Assembly (NCBI RefSeq): GCF_023740735.1
Contig: NZ_JAMRXH010000011.1
Coordinates: 186,001 to 250,000, forward strand
Direction: 5' to 3'
From: Nocardia sp. CDC159
GTDB lineage: Bacteria; Actinomycetota; Actinomycetes; Mycobacteriales; Mycobacteriaceae
Length of the DNA stretch: 64,000 nucleotides
Shown here: piece by piece, positions 50,826-58,594 of the stretch
Numbering within the stretch: position 1 is the first letter of the stretch
Layout of the letters: each line of letters opens with the position of its first letter
Position numbers and translations under genes: made by a program
The notes under the pieces: generated by a model
The model's database searches: none
What the model was told of the DNA's origin: nothing
The model's input: only the letters and a program-made list of their open reading frames with translations

Positions 50826-51890
50826 ATGGACGACAGCACGCACGTGGGCCGCCGGGGATTTCTGGCGGGCGCGGCCGCGGTGGCGGGGGTGGCGGCCGTC
50901 GGCGGGGTGGCGGTGGCCGAGCCCGCGACGGCGGGCAAATTACCGCTGCCCACCACCGAGAACCTGCGCGTTCTGCTGACCGGCGACGCCGGGACCGGGA
51001 AGCGGCCGCAGTGGCTGGTGGCCGATGCCATGCGGGATATGCATCGGCGCGAACCGTTCTCGCTGGCCCTGGGCCTCGGCGACAACATCTACGAGAACGG
51101 ACCGTGGACCGAGGACGACGTCCAGTTCGCCGACAAGTTCGAAAAGCCCAATCACGGCCTGGATTTCCCGTGGTTGATGGCACTCGGCAATCACGACACC
51201 AGCACGGTCCTCCCCGGCGACGCGGGATGGCTGCAGCGCGGTGACTTCGAGGTGGGCTATCACCGGCGTTCGGCACGCTGGTACATGCCCGCCCGCTACT
51301 ACTCGGTGCGGATTCCGCAGCAGCGCCCCGTCGTCGAATTCTTCGTTCTCGACCTGAATCCGGCCGCCTCGTACATCCCCCAGGTGCTGACGCCCTACTG
51401 GGCGCCGAACGGGCCGTTCATGACCGAACAGGCGGCGTGGTTGGATCGCGCCCTGGCCGAATCCCAGGCGAAGTGGAAGATCGTCTGCACCCACCACCCG
51501 TATATCAACAACGGTCCGCACGGCGACGCCGGGAACTACGAGGGCGTGACGGTAGAGCCGCTGGACGGGCGGCACGTGAAGGCGTTTCTGGACCGGCACG
51601 TCCTCGGCCGGTGCCAGTTCCTGCTGTCCGGACACGATCATTCGCTGCAGGTGCTCGAGCCGACCGTGGCGACCAGGGGCACCCGGCAGATCGTGTCCGG
51701 CGCGACCGCCAAGTCCGTGCACGACGACGTGCTCGGCAAGCCGAAACCGGTGCATCCCAATCTGTTTCAGACGTTCACCGAGCTCGGTTTCATGGTCGCG
51801 GACATCACCCGGGAAGCCGTTCGGCTGCGGGTGGTCACGGTCGATCCGGGTTCGGGGGCGGCGACCGTCGCCTTCGATCGCCGCCTGTAG
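50826..51890 (+). CDS. Tat-exported metallophosphoesterase
   Basis: 354 residues. The twin-arginine signal (GRRGFLAGAAAVAGVAAVGG) directs folded export. The purple acid phosphatase-like metallophosphoesterase motifs are in order: GDAG, GLGDNIYENG, LMALGNHDTS, CTHHPYIN and SGHDH. A dinuclear metal site is therefore complete. Substrate unknown; such enzymes usually release phosphate from esters outside the cytoplasm. ATG 50826 has GAGGGAG upstream. It converges with the alcohol dehydrogenase, with 3 bp between stops. Confidence 0.9.
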   Translation: MDDSTHVGRRGFLAGAAAVAGVAAVGGVAVAEPATAGKLPLPTTENLRVLLTGDAGTGKRPQWLVADAMRDMHRREPFSLALGLGDNIYENGPWTEDDVQFADKFEKPNHGLDFPWLMALGNHDTSTVLPGDAGWLQRGDFEVGYHRRSARWYMPARYYSVRIPQQRPVVEFFVLDLNPAASYIPQVLTPYWAPNGPFMTEQAAWLDRALAESQAKWKIVCTHHPYINNGPHGDAGNYEGVTVEPLDGRHVKAFLDRHVLGRCQFLLSGHDHSLQVLEPTVATRGTRQIVSGATAKSVHDDVLGKPKPVHPNLFQTFTELGFMVADITREAVRLRVVTVDPGSGAATVAFDRRL

Positions 51891-51893
51891 CCG

Positions 51894-52898
51894 CTACGGC
51901 TTCAGCACCAGCCGAATCGGGTTGCCCTCCTTGGCCTCCAGCGCGTGCACGGCCTTGGGCGCGTCGGACAGCGGCAGCACCGCGCTGACCGAGCGGGCGA
52001 AGTCGATCCGATGCAGCCGCTGCAACTGCACCAGCTGGTTCACATGCTCGGGCTCGGAGCCGTAGTGCCCGCGCAGCTGCTGGCCGAAGAAGCTGAACAT
52101 GGTTCCGTAGGTGAGGGTGATCGGCTTGTCGGTCAGCCCGACCAACACCAGCCGACCACCCTGCCCCAGGCAGACCGCGGCCTGCTCGCGCACGGCCGCG
52201 ACCCCCGCGAAGTCGAAGGCCGCCGCCAGCCCCGCCCCGTTCGTGGCCGCGTAGATCTTCTTGCGCAGTTCCTCGTCGGCGGGGTCGAAGGCGAAGTCCG
52301 CGCCGAATTCCAGCGCCCGCTGCCGCGCCGCGGGCAGCGGATCCACCGCGATGATCGGCGCCGCCCCCACCAGCCGCAGTAACTGCACACCGTGCGCCCC
52401 CAGCCCGCCAACGCCCCACACCCCCACCGGCTCCGCGGGCCGGACCTGCGCGGTAGCGGTGATCGCGGCCCACGGCGTCGACACCGCATCGGGAATGAAG
52501 CACGCCTGCTCGAACGGCAGATCATCGGGCAGCGGCACCAACGTATCCACCCGCGCCACCGTGTACTCGGCCCACCCACCGTCGTAATCCACCCCACGGG
52601 TGAACACCGCACCGTTGCGCAGCTCCCCCGCCTGCAACACCACCCGATCCCCCACCTTCGCCTGCGTAACCCCCGGCCCCAACGCATGCACCGTCCCCGC
52701 CACCTCATGCCCGAGCGTCACCACCTCCCCCTTCAAATACAGCGGAGACAACGTCCCATCGACCAAATGCACATCCGACAGACAAACCCCCGCCGCCTCG
52801 ACCTTGATCAGCACATGATCGGGACCCGGCTCCGGAACCGGCACCTCCTCCACCTCGAGACGACGCTCCTTACCCAGGTGAAGACGTGCGGCCAGCAT
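51894..52898 (-). CDS. Zinc-type alcohol dehydrogenase lacking the structural zinc site
   Basis: 334 residues, MDR superfamily. The catalytic-zinc ligands C39 (GVCLSD) and H64-E65 (LGHEVAG) are present, as is the nucleotide-binding GVGGLGAHGVQLL. The four-cysteine structural-zinc lobe expected at about residues 90-110 is absent; the region reads LQAGELRNGAVFTRGVDYDGG. Function is an NAD(P)-dependent alcohol oxidation or related reaction; substrate unknown. ATG 52898 gives a 9-nt spacing to GGAG; ATG 52904 is equally in frame. Confidence 0.85.
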   Translation of the reverse strand: MLAARLHLGKERRLEVEEVPVPEPGPDHVLIKVEAAGVCLSDVHLVDGTLSPLYLKGEVVTLGHEVAGTVHALGPGVTQAKVGDRVVLQAGELRNGAVFTRGVDYDGGWAEYTVARVDTLVPLPDDLPFEQACFIPDAVSTPWAAITATAQVRPAEPVGVWGVGGLGAHGVQLLRLVGAAPIIAVDPLPAARQRALEFGADFAFDPADEELRKKIYAATNGAGLAAAFDFAGVAAVREQAAVCLGQGGRLVLVGLTDKPITLTYGTMFSFFGQQLRGHYGSEPEHVNQLVQLQRLHRIDFARSVSAVLPLSDAPKAVHALEAKEGNPIRLVLKP

Positions 52899-53079
52899 GT
52901 TCATCTGCTCCTTCGGAAAGTGGATCGTGAAGCGCCGCAACCCGCGACGCCGATCTTCCCGAGTATGTCACCGCGGTCGGGGCGATTCCCCGGAGTCGGG
53001 AAGCATGGGGTGTCCCACCGTCCGCCTCCCTGTTCGCTGCCGGTGAACATCCGTTCGGAACATTCCCGGAGGGGTGGGG

Positions 53080-53100
53080 GTTGAGTAGGTAACGCTCAAC
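53080..53100. promoter_or_regulatory. HAIR-like inverted repeat (HspR site) upstream of lon
   Basis: GTTGAGT-N7-GCTCAAC differs from the HspR-associated inverted repeat CTTGAGT-N7-ACTCAAG only at the outermost and one inner base, and keeps the 7-bp spacer. It lies 49-69 bp upstream of the lon start. In Streptomyces lon is a member of the HspR heat-shock regulon, so the same control is likely here. Confidence 0.65.
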
Positions 53101-53148
53101 CTTGGAGGGGCAGTACTCCAGGGCGTGGTTTGGAAGGGGCTGAAAACT

Positions 53149-55488
53149 GTGAGTACCCCACAACGACTACCCGTGCTGTTTCTGACCGAGCCGATCGTGT
53201 TGCCGGGGATGGTGGTGCCGATCGAGCTGGACGAGGCGGCGCAGGCGGCCATCGATGCGGCGCGGGCGGCGAATTTGGAGACCGTGTTGTTGGCGCCTCG
53301 GTTGGCCGAGGGTTATGCGTCCTATGGCGTGGTCGCCACGATCGAGCAGCTCGGGCGGATGCGCGGCGGGGCCAAGGCGGCCGTGTTGCGTGCGGAGCGG
53401 CGGGCGAAGATCGGGCACGGGGTGACCGGGCCGGGTGCGGCGCTGTGGGTCGAGGCCGAGCCGGTCGAGACGCCCGCGCCGGACGGGCGCACCAAGGAGC
53501 TTGCGGCAGAGTACAAGAAGCTGGTCGTCTCGGTGCTGCAGCGGCGTGAGGCGTGGCAGGTCATCGACATGATCGACCAGATGTCCGATCCGTCGGCGCT
53601 GGCCGATGTCGCGGGCTACGCGCCCTATCTGAGCGACGAGCAGAAGCGCGAATTGCTCGAAACCCCGGATGTCGCGACGCGTCTGACCAAACTGATCGCC
53701 TGGGTGCGCGACCACATCGCCGAGATGGAGGTCACCGAGAAGATCAGCGAGGAAGTCCGCGAGGGCATGGAGAAGTCCCAGCGCGAATTCCTGCTGCGCC
53801 AGCAGCTCAACGCGATTCGCAAGGAGCTGGGCGAGAACGAGCCCGACGGCGCGGAGGACTACCGCACCCGCGTCGAGAACGCCGCACTGCCCGACAGCGT
53901 CCGCGAGGCCGCGCTGCGCGAGGTCGACCGGCTCGAGCGCGGCAGCGATCAGAGCCCGGAGGCGGGCTGGATCCGGACCTGGCTCGATACCGTGCTGGAT
54001 CTGCCGTGGACGGTGAAAACCGAGGATTCCACCGATATCTCGGCCGCCCGCGCGGTGCTCGACGCCGACCACCACGGCCTGGACGAGGTGAAGGACCGCA
54101 TGGTCGAGTACCTGGCCGTGCGCGCCCGCCGCGCCGCCCGCGGACTCGAGGTCGTCGGCGGCCGCGGCTCCGGCGCGGTGCTGGTGCTGGTCGGCCCGCC
54201 CGGTGTCGGCAAGACCTCGCTGGGCGAGAGTGTGGCCCGGGCACTGGGCCGCAAGTTCGTTCGCGTCGCCCTGGGCGGCGTGCGCGACGAGGCGGAGATC
54301 CGCGGCCACCGGCGCACCTATGTCGGCGCGCTGCCCGGCCGGATCGTGCGCGCGGTCAAGGAGGCGGGTTCGATGAATCCCGTTGTGTTGCTGGACGAGA
54401 TCGACAAGGTCGGCTCGGACTTCCGCGGCGATCCGGCCGCGGCGCTGCTCGAGGTCCTGGACCCGGCGCAGAACCACACCTTCCGCGACCACTACCTGGA
54501 TCTGGACCTGGACCTGTCGGATGTGCTGTTCATCGCGACCGCCAATGTCATGGAGACCATCCCGGGCCCGCTGCTGGACCGGATGGAGCTGATCACGGTC
54601 GACGGCTACACCGAGGACGACAAGGTGGCCATCGCCCGCGACTTCCTGGTCCCGCGGCAGTTGGAGCGCAACGCGCTGACCGCCGACGAGGTGAGCGTCA
54701 CCGAGGCGGCGCTGCGCGAGATCGCGGCCAACTACACCCGCGAGGCCGGTGTCCGCCAGATGGAGCGGCTCATCGCGAAGGCCCTGCGCAAGGCCGCGAC
54801 TCGGCTCTCCGAAGGCGAACAGCCCGAGGCGGTCACCGTCGACCTGGCGAATCTGAAGGACTACCTGGGCCGTCCCCGGTTCACCCCGGATTCGGTCGAG
54901 CGCACCTCCGTCCCCGGCGTGGCCACCGGCCTGGCGGTGACCGGGGCGGGCGGCGACGTCCTCTACATCGAGGCCAATGCCGCCGAGGGTGAGCGCTCGC
55001 TGACCCTGACCGGCCAGCTGGGCGATGTCATGAAGGAGTCCGCGCAGATCGCGCTGACCTACGTCCGCTCCCATCTGGAGGAGATCGGCATCGAGCCGAG
55101 GGTGCTGGATCGCGATATCCACATCCACTTCCCCGCGGGCGCGGTGCCCAAGGACGGTCCATCCGCGGGCGTCACCATGGTCACCGCCCTGGTGTCGCTG
55201 GCACTGGGCCGCCAGGTCCGCGCGGATGTCGGCATGACCGGCGAGGTCACGCTGAACGGCCGGGTGCTGCCGATCGGCGGCGTCAAGCAGAAGCTGCTGG
55301 CCGCCCAGCGCGCGGGCCTGAAGACGGTATTCATTCCGGCCCGCAACGAGCCGGATCTGGACGACGTCCCGGCCGATGTGCTCGAGTCGCTGGATGTCCG
55401 CCCCGTCGCCGACGTGGCCGAGATCCTGGCCTACGCCATCGAGCCGATCGCCGAACCGGCCTACGGCGCCGCTCTGGCCTCGGCCTGA
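53149..55488 (+). CDS. lon: ATP-dependent protease Lon
   Basis: 779 residues. Lon substrate-binding domain at about 1-200, coiled-coil region, AAA+ module with Walker A GPPGVGKTS and arginine-finger region, and a serine protease domain with catalytic dyad S672 (PKDGPSAGV) and K715 (VKQKLLAAQ). It degrades damaged and selected regulatory proteins. GTG 53149 follows GGAAGGGG by about 9 nt. Some actinobacteria, including M. tuberculosis, lack lon; its presence and HspR-like site agree with a Nocardia/Streptomyces-like heat-shock circuit. A terminator follows. Confidence 0.95.
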   Translation: MSTPQRLPVLFLTEPIVLPGMVVPIELDEAAQAAIDAARAANLETVLLAPRLAEGYASYGVVATIEQLGRMRGGAKAAVLRAERRAKIGHGVTGPGAALWVEAEPVETPAPDGRTKELAAEYKKLVVSVLQRREAWQVIDMIDQMSDPSALADVAGYAPYLSDEQKRELLETPDVATRLTKLIAWVRDHIAEMEVTEKISEEVREGMEKSQREFLLRQQLNAIRKELGENEPDGAEDYRTRVENAALPDSVREAALREVDRLERGSDQSPEAGWIRTWLDTVLDLPWTVKTEDSTDISAARAVLDADHHGLDEVKDRMVEYLAVRARRAARGLEVVGGRGSGAVLVLVGPPGVGKTSLGESVARALGRKFVRVALGGVRDEAEIRGHRRTYVGALPGRIVRAVKEAGSMNPVVLLDEIDKVGSDFRGDPAAALLEVLDPAQNHTFRDHYLDLDLDLSDVLFIATANVMETIPGPLLDRMELITVDGYTEDDKVAIARDFLVPRQLERNALTADEVSVTEAALREIAANYTREAGVRQMERLIAKALRKAATRLSEGEQPEAVTVDLANLKDYLGRPRFTPDSVERTSVPGVATGLAVTGAGGDVLYIEANAAEGERSLTLTGQLGDVMKESAQIALTYVRSHLEEIGIEPRVLDRDIHIHFPAGAVPKDGPSAGVTMVTALVSLALGRQVRADVGMTGEVTLNGRVLPIGGVKQKLLAAQRAGLKTVFIPARNEPDLDDVPADVLESLDVRPVADVAEILAYAIEPIAEPAYGAALASA

Positions 55489-55498
55489 GCGAGCGGAA

Positions 55499-55536
55499 CC
55501 GGCCGCGCCCCAAGTCGATTCGCGGGGCGCGGCCGG
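55499..55536. terminator. Bidirectional hairpin terminator after lon
   Basis: A 13-bp perfect stem (CCGGCCGCGCCCC at 55499-55511; complement 55524-55536) with a 12-nt loop lies in the gap between the convergent lon and thioesterase genes. Confidence 0.82.
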
Positions 55537-55586
55537 CTCGGGCGCGGCGGCCACCCCTCGCGACCACCGGCACGATGATCCGCCGA

Positions 55587-56027
55587 TCAGCGCCCGTCGG
55601 AACCCAGTTCCCGCTCGATCGCCCGCGTGGTCCCCTGCGCGACCGCGACCAGCACCGACGCGCCGTCCTCGGCGTCGGCGTAGATCTCGCAGTGGCACAC
55701 GGCCTGCCGCCGCGTGGCGCCGGTGACCCGGGCCTCGGCGCGCAGCCGCGCACCGGCGGCCGGGCGCAGGTAGGTGATGGAGAATCCGCCGGTCAGCACG
55801 TTCGGGCCGAGTACCGAACCGGCCGCGTAGGTGAGCGAATTGTCGGCGGCATAGGCGAGGACGCCGCCGTGCACGTATCCGAACTGCTGGCCCAGCTCGG
55901 GTCGGATGGGGATCGTCAGCGTGACCGCGCCGTCGCCGTAGGCGGTGATCTCCGCGCCGACCAGTGCGCTGAAGGGTTGGGCCGCAAGCACCTTGCGGGC
56001 GAGGTCGAGATCCAGCGTCGCGGTCAT
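55587..56027 (-). CDS. PaaI-family (hotdog) thioesterase
   Basis: 146 residues. The hotdog-fold PaaI motif FGYVHGGVLAYAADNS contains the HGG turn and the acidic catalytic residue region, followed by VLTGGFSITYLRPAAGARL. It hydrolyses acyl-CoA or aryl-CoA thioesters. Its start overlaps the TetR gene stop (ATGA 56024-56027), so it is translated with the regulator and presumably acts on, or protects against, that regulator's ligand. Confidence 0.88.
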   Translation of the reverse strand: MTATLDLDLARKVLAAQPFSALVGAEITAYGDGAVTLTIPIRPELGQQFGYVHGGVLAYAADNSLTYAAGSVLGPNVLTGGFSITYLRPAAGARLRAEARVTGATRRQAVCHCEIYADAEDGASVLVAVAQGTTRAIERELGSDGR

Positions 56028-56605
56028 CGGTCTGCTTTCTTGTCGTCGGGTCGGGGTGCGCGCAGCGCCTGCCAGGCGGCATCGGCCAGCACCGGCGCGA
56101 TATCGGTCGGGGCCGTGACGATCTCGCCGCCCAGCCAGTGCCGCGCGTACTCCTGGGCGGGTCCCAGCCACAGCGCGTACACCAGATCGAATTCGAGATC
56201 GCGCACCGTGCCGTATCCGGCATGGGTGCGCCACCAGCGCCACACATTGCGCAGGAATTCCCGATTGCTCTCGCTCTCGCGCACTCCGGGCGGCCGGGCG
56301 GAGGTGAGCACCTTGGCCCGGTACTGGTTCTCGGCGACCCAGCGCAGATGCTCGATCACACCGCCTTCGATCCCGGCGCGGGCGTCGGTGCTGTCGCCGA
56401 CGACCTGCCACAGGTGCCGCTGATAGTCGGCCAGCGCATTCGTCCAGACCTGTCGATACAGCTCGGCCTTGTCCGGAAAGTGGTGATAGAGCGCGCCGAC
56501 GCTGGCTCCGGCCGCGTCGCGGATCTGCCCGAGGGTCGTCTCGACGGCCCCGTGCTCGGCGAACTGCCGCTCGGCCGCGAGCAGTAACCGATCGCGAATC
56601 TTCAC
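56024..56605 (-). CDS. TetR family regulator
   Basis: 193 residues. N-terminal helix-turn-helix (RLLLAAERQFAEHGAVETTLGQIRDAAGASVGALYHHFPDKAEL) and a ligand domain ending with WLGGEIVTAP. The GTG at 56605 directly touches a 21-bp palindrome; a TAATAT -10 element inside the palindrome is 7 nt before the GTG, so the mRNA is likely leaderless and self-repressed. It is coupled to the thioesterase and divergent from dinB2, the same arrangement as Rv3055-Rv3056 in M. tuberculosis. Confidence 0.88.
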   Translation of the reverse strand: MKIRDRLLLAAERQFAEHGAVETTLGQIRDAAGASVGALYHHFPDKAELYRQVWTNALADYQRHLWQVVGDSTDARAGIEGGVIEHLRWVAENQYRAKVLTSARPPGVRESESNREFLRNVWRWWRTHAGYGTVRDLEFDLVYALWLGPAQEYARHWLGGEIVTAPTDIAPVLADAAWQALRAPRPDDKKADR

Positions 56606-56626
56606 AACCAGAATAATATTCTGGTT
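56606..56626. promoter_or_regulatory. 21-bp TetR operator between TetR/thioesterase and dinB2
   Basis: Arms AACCAGAATA (56606-56615) and TATTCTGGTT (56617-56626) flank a central A, a perfect palindrome. It lies immediately before the GTG of the TetR gene and 37 bp upstream of the dinB2 start. Its symmetry also creates a TAATAT hexamer on the minus strand that would serve as -10 for a leaderless transcript. Most likely the autoregulatory site of the TetR protein, which could also occlude dinB2 transcription. Confidence 0.78.
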
Positions 56627-56663
56627 CCACTCGAATGTCACCGGCGTGCGGTAAGACGAGAGG

Positions 56664-57737
56664 GTGCCCCGGTGGCTGCTGCACGTGGACCTCGACCAGT
56701 TCCAGGCGGCGGTGGAGTTCCGCCGCCACCCGGAACTGCGCGGGCGGCCGGTCGTCGTCGGCGGCAACGGCGATCCGAACGAGCCGCGCAAGGTGGTGAC
56801 CTGCGCGTCCTATCCGGCGCGCGGTTACGGTGTGCGGGCCGGAATGCCGCTGCGCACAGCGGCGCGCAAATGTCCGGACGCGGTATTCCTGCCCCTGGAT
56901 CTGGCGACCTACGAGCAGGCCTCCGCGGAGGTCATGGATCTGCTGCGCACCTTCCCGGTGCGGGTGGAGGTGCTGGGCTGGGACGAGGCGTTCCTGGCCG
57001 CCGATACCGACGATCCGGTCGCGCTTGCCCGCGAGATTCGTTCCGCCATCGAGGAATTGGAGCTGACCTGCTCGATCGGCATCGGCGACAACAAACTTCG
57101 GGCCAAGCTGGCGACCGGATTCGCCAAGGCGGTCGGGAAGGGAGCCGACGCCGACCCCGGACCCGAGCATCCCGACGAGCCCGGGATCTTCCGTCTCACC
57201 GCCGACAACTGGACCGAGCTGATGGCGCACCGCCCGACCAGCGCGCTGTGGGGTATCGGCCCCCGCATCGCGAAACGCCTGAGCGAGTTGGGCATCGAGA
57301 CCGTCGCGCAGCTGGCGGCCGCCGATCGCGCCGCGCTGGCCGCGGAATTCGGTCCCAATACCGGCCCGTATCTGTGGATTCTCGGCCACGGCCGTGCCGA
57401 TACCGACGTGGTGACCGAACCCCGAATCCCGGTGGGGCGCGGTCGATCCGAGACCTTCCCGCACGACCTCACCGACCGCGCCGAGATCACCCGGCAGGTC
57501 GCCCGCCTGGCCGCCGAGGTGGCCGGGGAGATGCTCGCAGCGGGCCGGGTCACTCGGCGCGTCGGGGTCACCGTGCGCACCAAGACCTTCTACACCCGCA
57601 CCAAACAGCGCAAGCTGGCCGTCCCGACCACCGATGTCGACGAGATCGTGCGGACCGCCGTGGCGATTCTCGACCGCTTCGAGCTCGACCGGCCCGTCCG
57701 GTTGCTCGGCGTGCGCCTGGAACTGGTCCCGCAATGA
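56664..57737 (+). CDS. dinB2: DNA polymerase IV-like Y-family polymerase (DinB2)
   Basis: 357 residues. It begins MPRWLLHVDLDQFQAAVEF and matches the DinB2 branch (Rv3056) more closely than canonical DinB1. Catalytic carboxylates are D9 and the pair D107-E108 (LGWDEA). A helix-hairpin-helix (ALWGIGPRIAKRLSELGIET) and little-finger domain (RPVRLLGVRLEL) follow. It performs translesion or low-fidelity synthesis; mycobacterial DinB2 also uses ribonucleotides. No LexA-type box is visible upstream; the TetR operator is the only palindrome. GTG 56664 is the start. Confidence 0.92.
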   Translation: MPRWLLHVDLDQFQAAVEFRRHPELRGRPVVVGGNGDPNEPRKVVTCASYPARGYGVRAGMPLRTAARKCPDAVFLPLDLATYEQASAEVMDLLRTFPVRVEVLGWDEAFLAADTDDPVALAREIRSAIEELELTCSIGIGDNKLRAKLATGFAKAVGKGADADPGPEHPDEPGIFRLTADNWTELMAHRPTSALWGIGPRIAKRLSELGIETVAQLAAADRAALAAEFGPNTGPYLWILGHGRADTDVVTEPRIPVGRGRSETFPHDLTDRAEITRQVARLAAEVAGEMLAAGRVTRRVGVTVRTKTFYTRTKQRKLAVPTTDVDEIVRTAVAILDRFELDRPVRLLGVRLELVPQ

Positions 57738-57795
57738 TCGCCGGAATCGGGTATTTGACATGCTGGGCGGGCAGACTCGACGGGAAGGCAACGGC

Positions 57796-58581
57796 ATGAC
57801 CGACTACGAGACGATCCGGTACGAGCGGACGGGCGCGGTCGCCCGGCTCACCCTCGATCGGCCGACGGCCGCCAACGGGCTGGACGCCACCATGGGCCGG
57901 GAGCTGGCGCATATCGCCTCGTTGTGCGCCGACGATCCCACGCTCAAGGTGGTCACGCTGACCGGTGCGGGGAAATTCTTCTCCGCCGGGGGCGACCTGA
58001 AGGCGATGGCGGCCGCGGAGAGCGGATCGGGCGCGTACGTCAAGGAATTGGCCGAGGATCTGCATCAGGCGCTGTCGTCGTTCGCGCGGATGGACGCGCT
58101 GCTGCTGGTCGCGGTGAACGGCACGGCCGCCGGGGCCGGATTCAGCCTGGCCATCGCGGGCGATCTGGTGGTCGCGGCCGAATCCGCCTCCTTCACCATG
58201 GCCTACACCCGCGCCGGGCTCAGCCCCGACGGCGGCGCGTCCTACTATCTGCCGCGCCTGATCGGCCTGCGCCGAGCCCAGGAACTCATGCTGACCAACC
58301 GCACCCTCGCCGCGGCCGAGGCGCTCGACTGGGGGCTGCTGCACCGGGTGGTGCCCGACGCCGAACTGGCCACCACGATCGACGGCCTGGCCGCCCGTTT
58401 CGCCGCCGGGCCCCGGCACGCCAATGCCAATGTCAAGAAGCTGTTGCTGGTCTCCTCCAGCCACAACCTCGAGGAGCAGCTGGCCCGCGAGGCCGCCTTC
58501 ATCTCCGCCCTCGCCGACTCCGAGGACGGTCGCGAGGGCATTTCCGCATTCGTGGCCAAGCGCGCGCCCAGCTTTCGCTGA
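57796..58581 (+). CDS. Crotonase-fold enzyme, probably an enoyl-CoA isomerase type
   Basis: 261 residues. Oxyanion-hole segments FSAGGDLKAM and NGTAAGAGFSLAIAGD are present. The two glutamates used by true enoyl-CoA hydratases are not conserved at their positions (GAGFSLAI and MAYTRAG), whereas D145 in GLSPDGGASYYLPRLIG corresponds to the catalytic Asp of PaaG/isomerase-like members. A hydratase name would be risky. ATG 57796 gives the family N-terminus TDYETIRYERTG. It lies 58 bp after dinB2. Confidence 0.82.
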   Translation: MTDYETIRYERTGAVARLTLDRPTAANGLDATMGRELAHIASLCADDPTLKVVTLTGAGKFFSAGGDLKAMAAAESGSGAYVKELAEDLHQALSSFARMDALLLVAVNGTAAGAGFSLAIAGDLVVAAESASFTMAYTRAGLSPDGGASYYLPRLIGLRRAQELMLTNRTLAAAEALDWGLLHRVVPDAELATTIDGLAARFAAGPRHANANVKKLLLVSSSHNLEEQLAREAAFISALADSEDGREGISAFVAKRAPSFR

Positions 58582-58594
58582 CCGCGCGGCACGG

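Noticed and set aside
53167..56247. Very long minus-strand open frame opposite lon (about 1000 codons)
   Set aside because: It is a shadow of lon produced by high GC at third codon positions; composition is Arg/Gly/Ala/His-rich, no domain is recognisable, and it runs through a terminator and the thioesterase gene in another phase.
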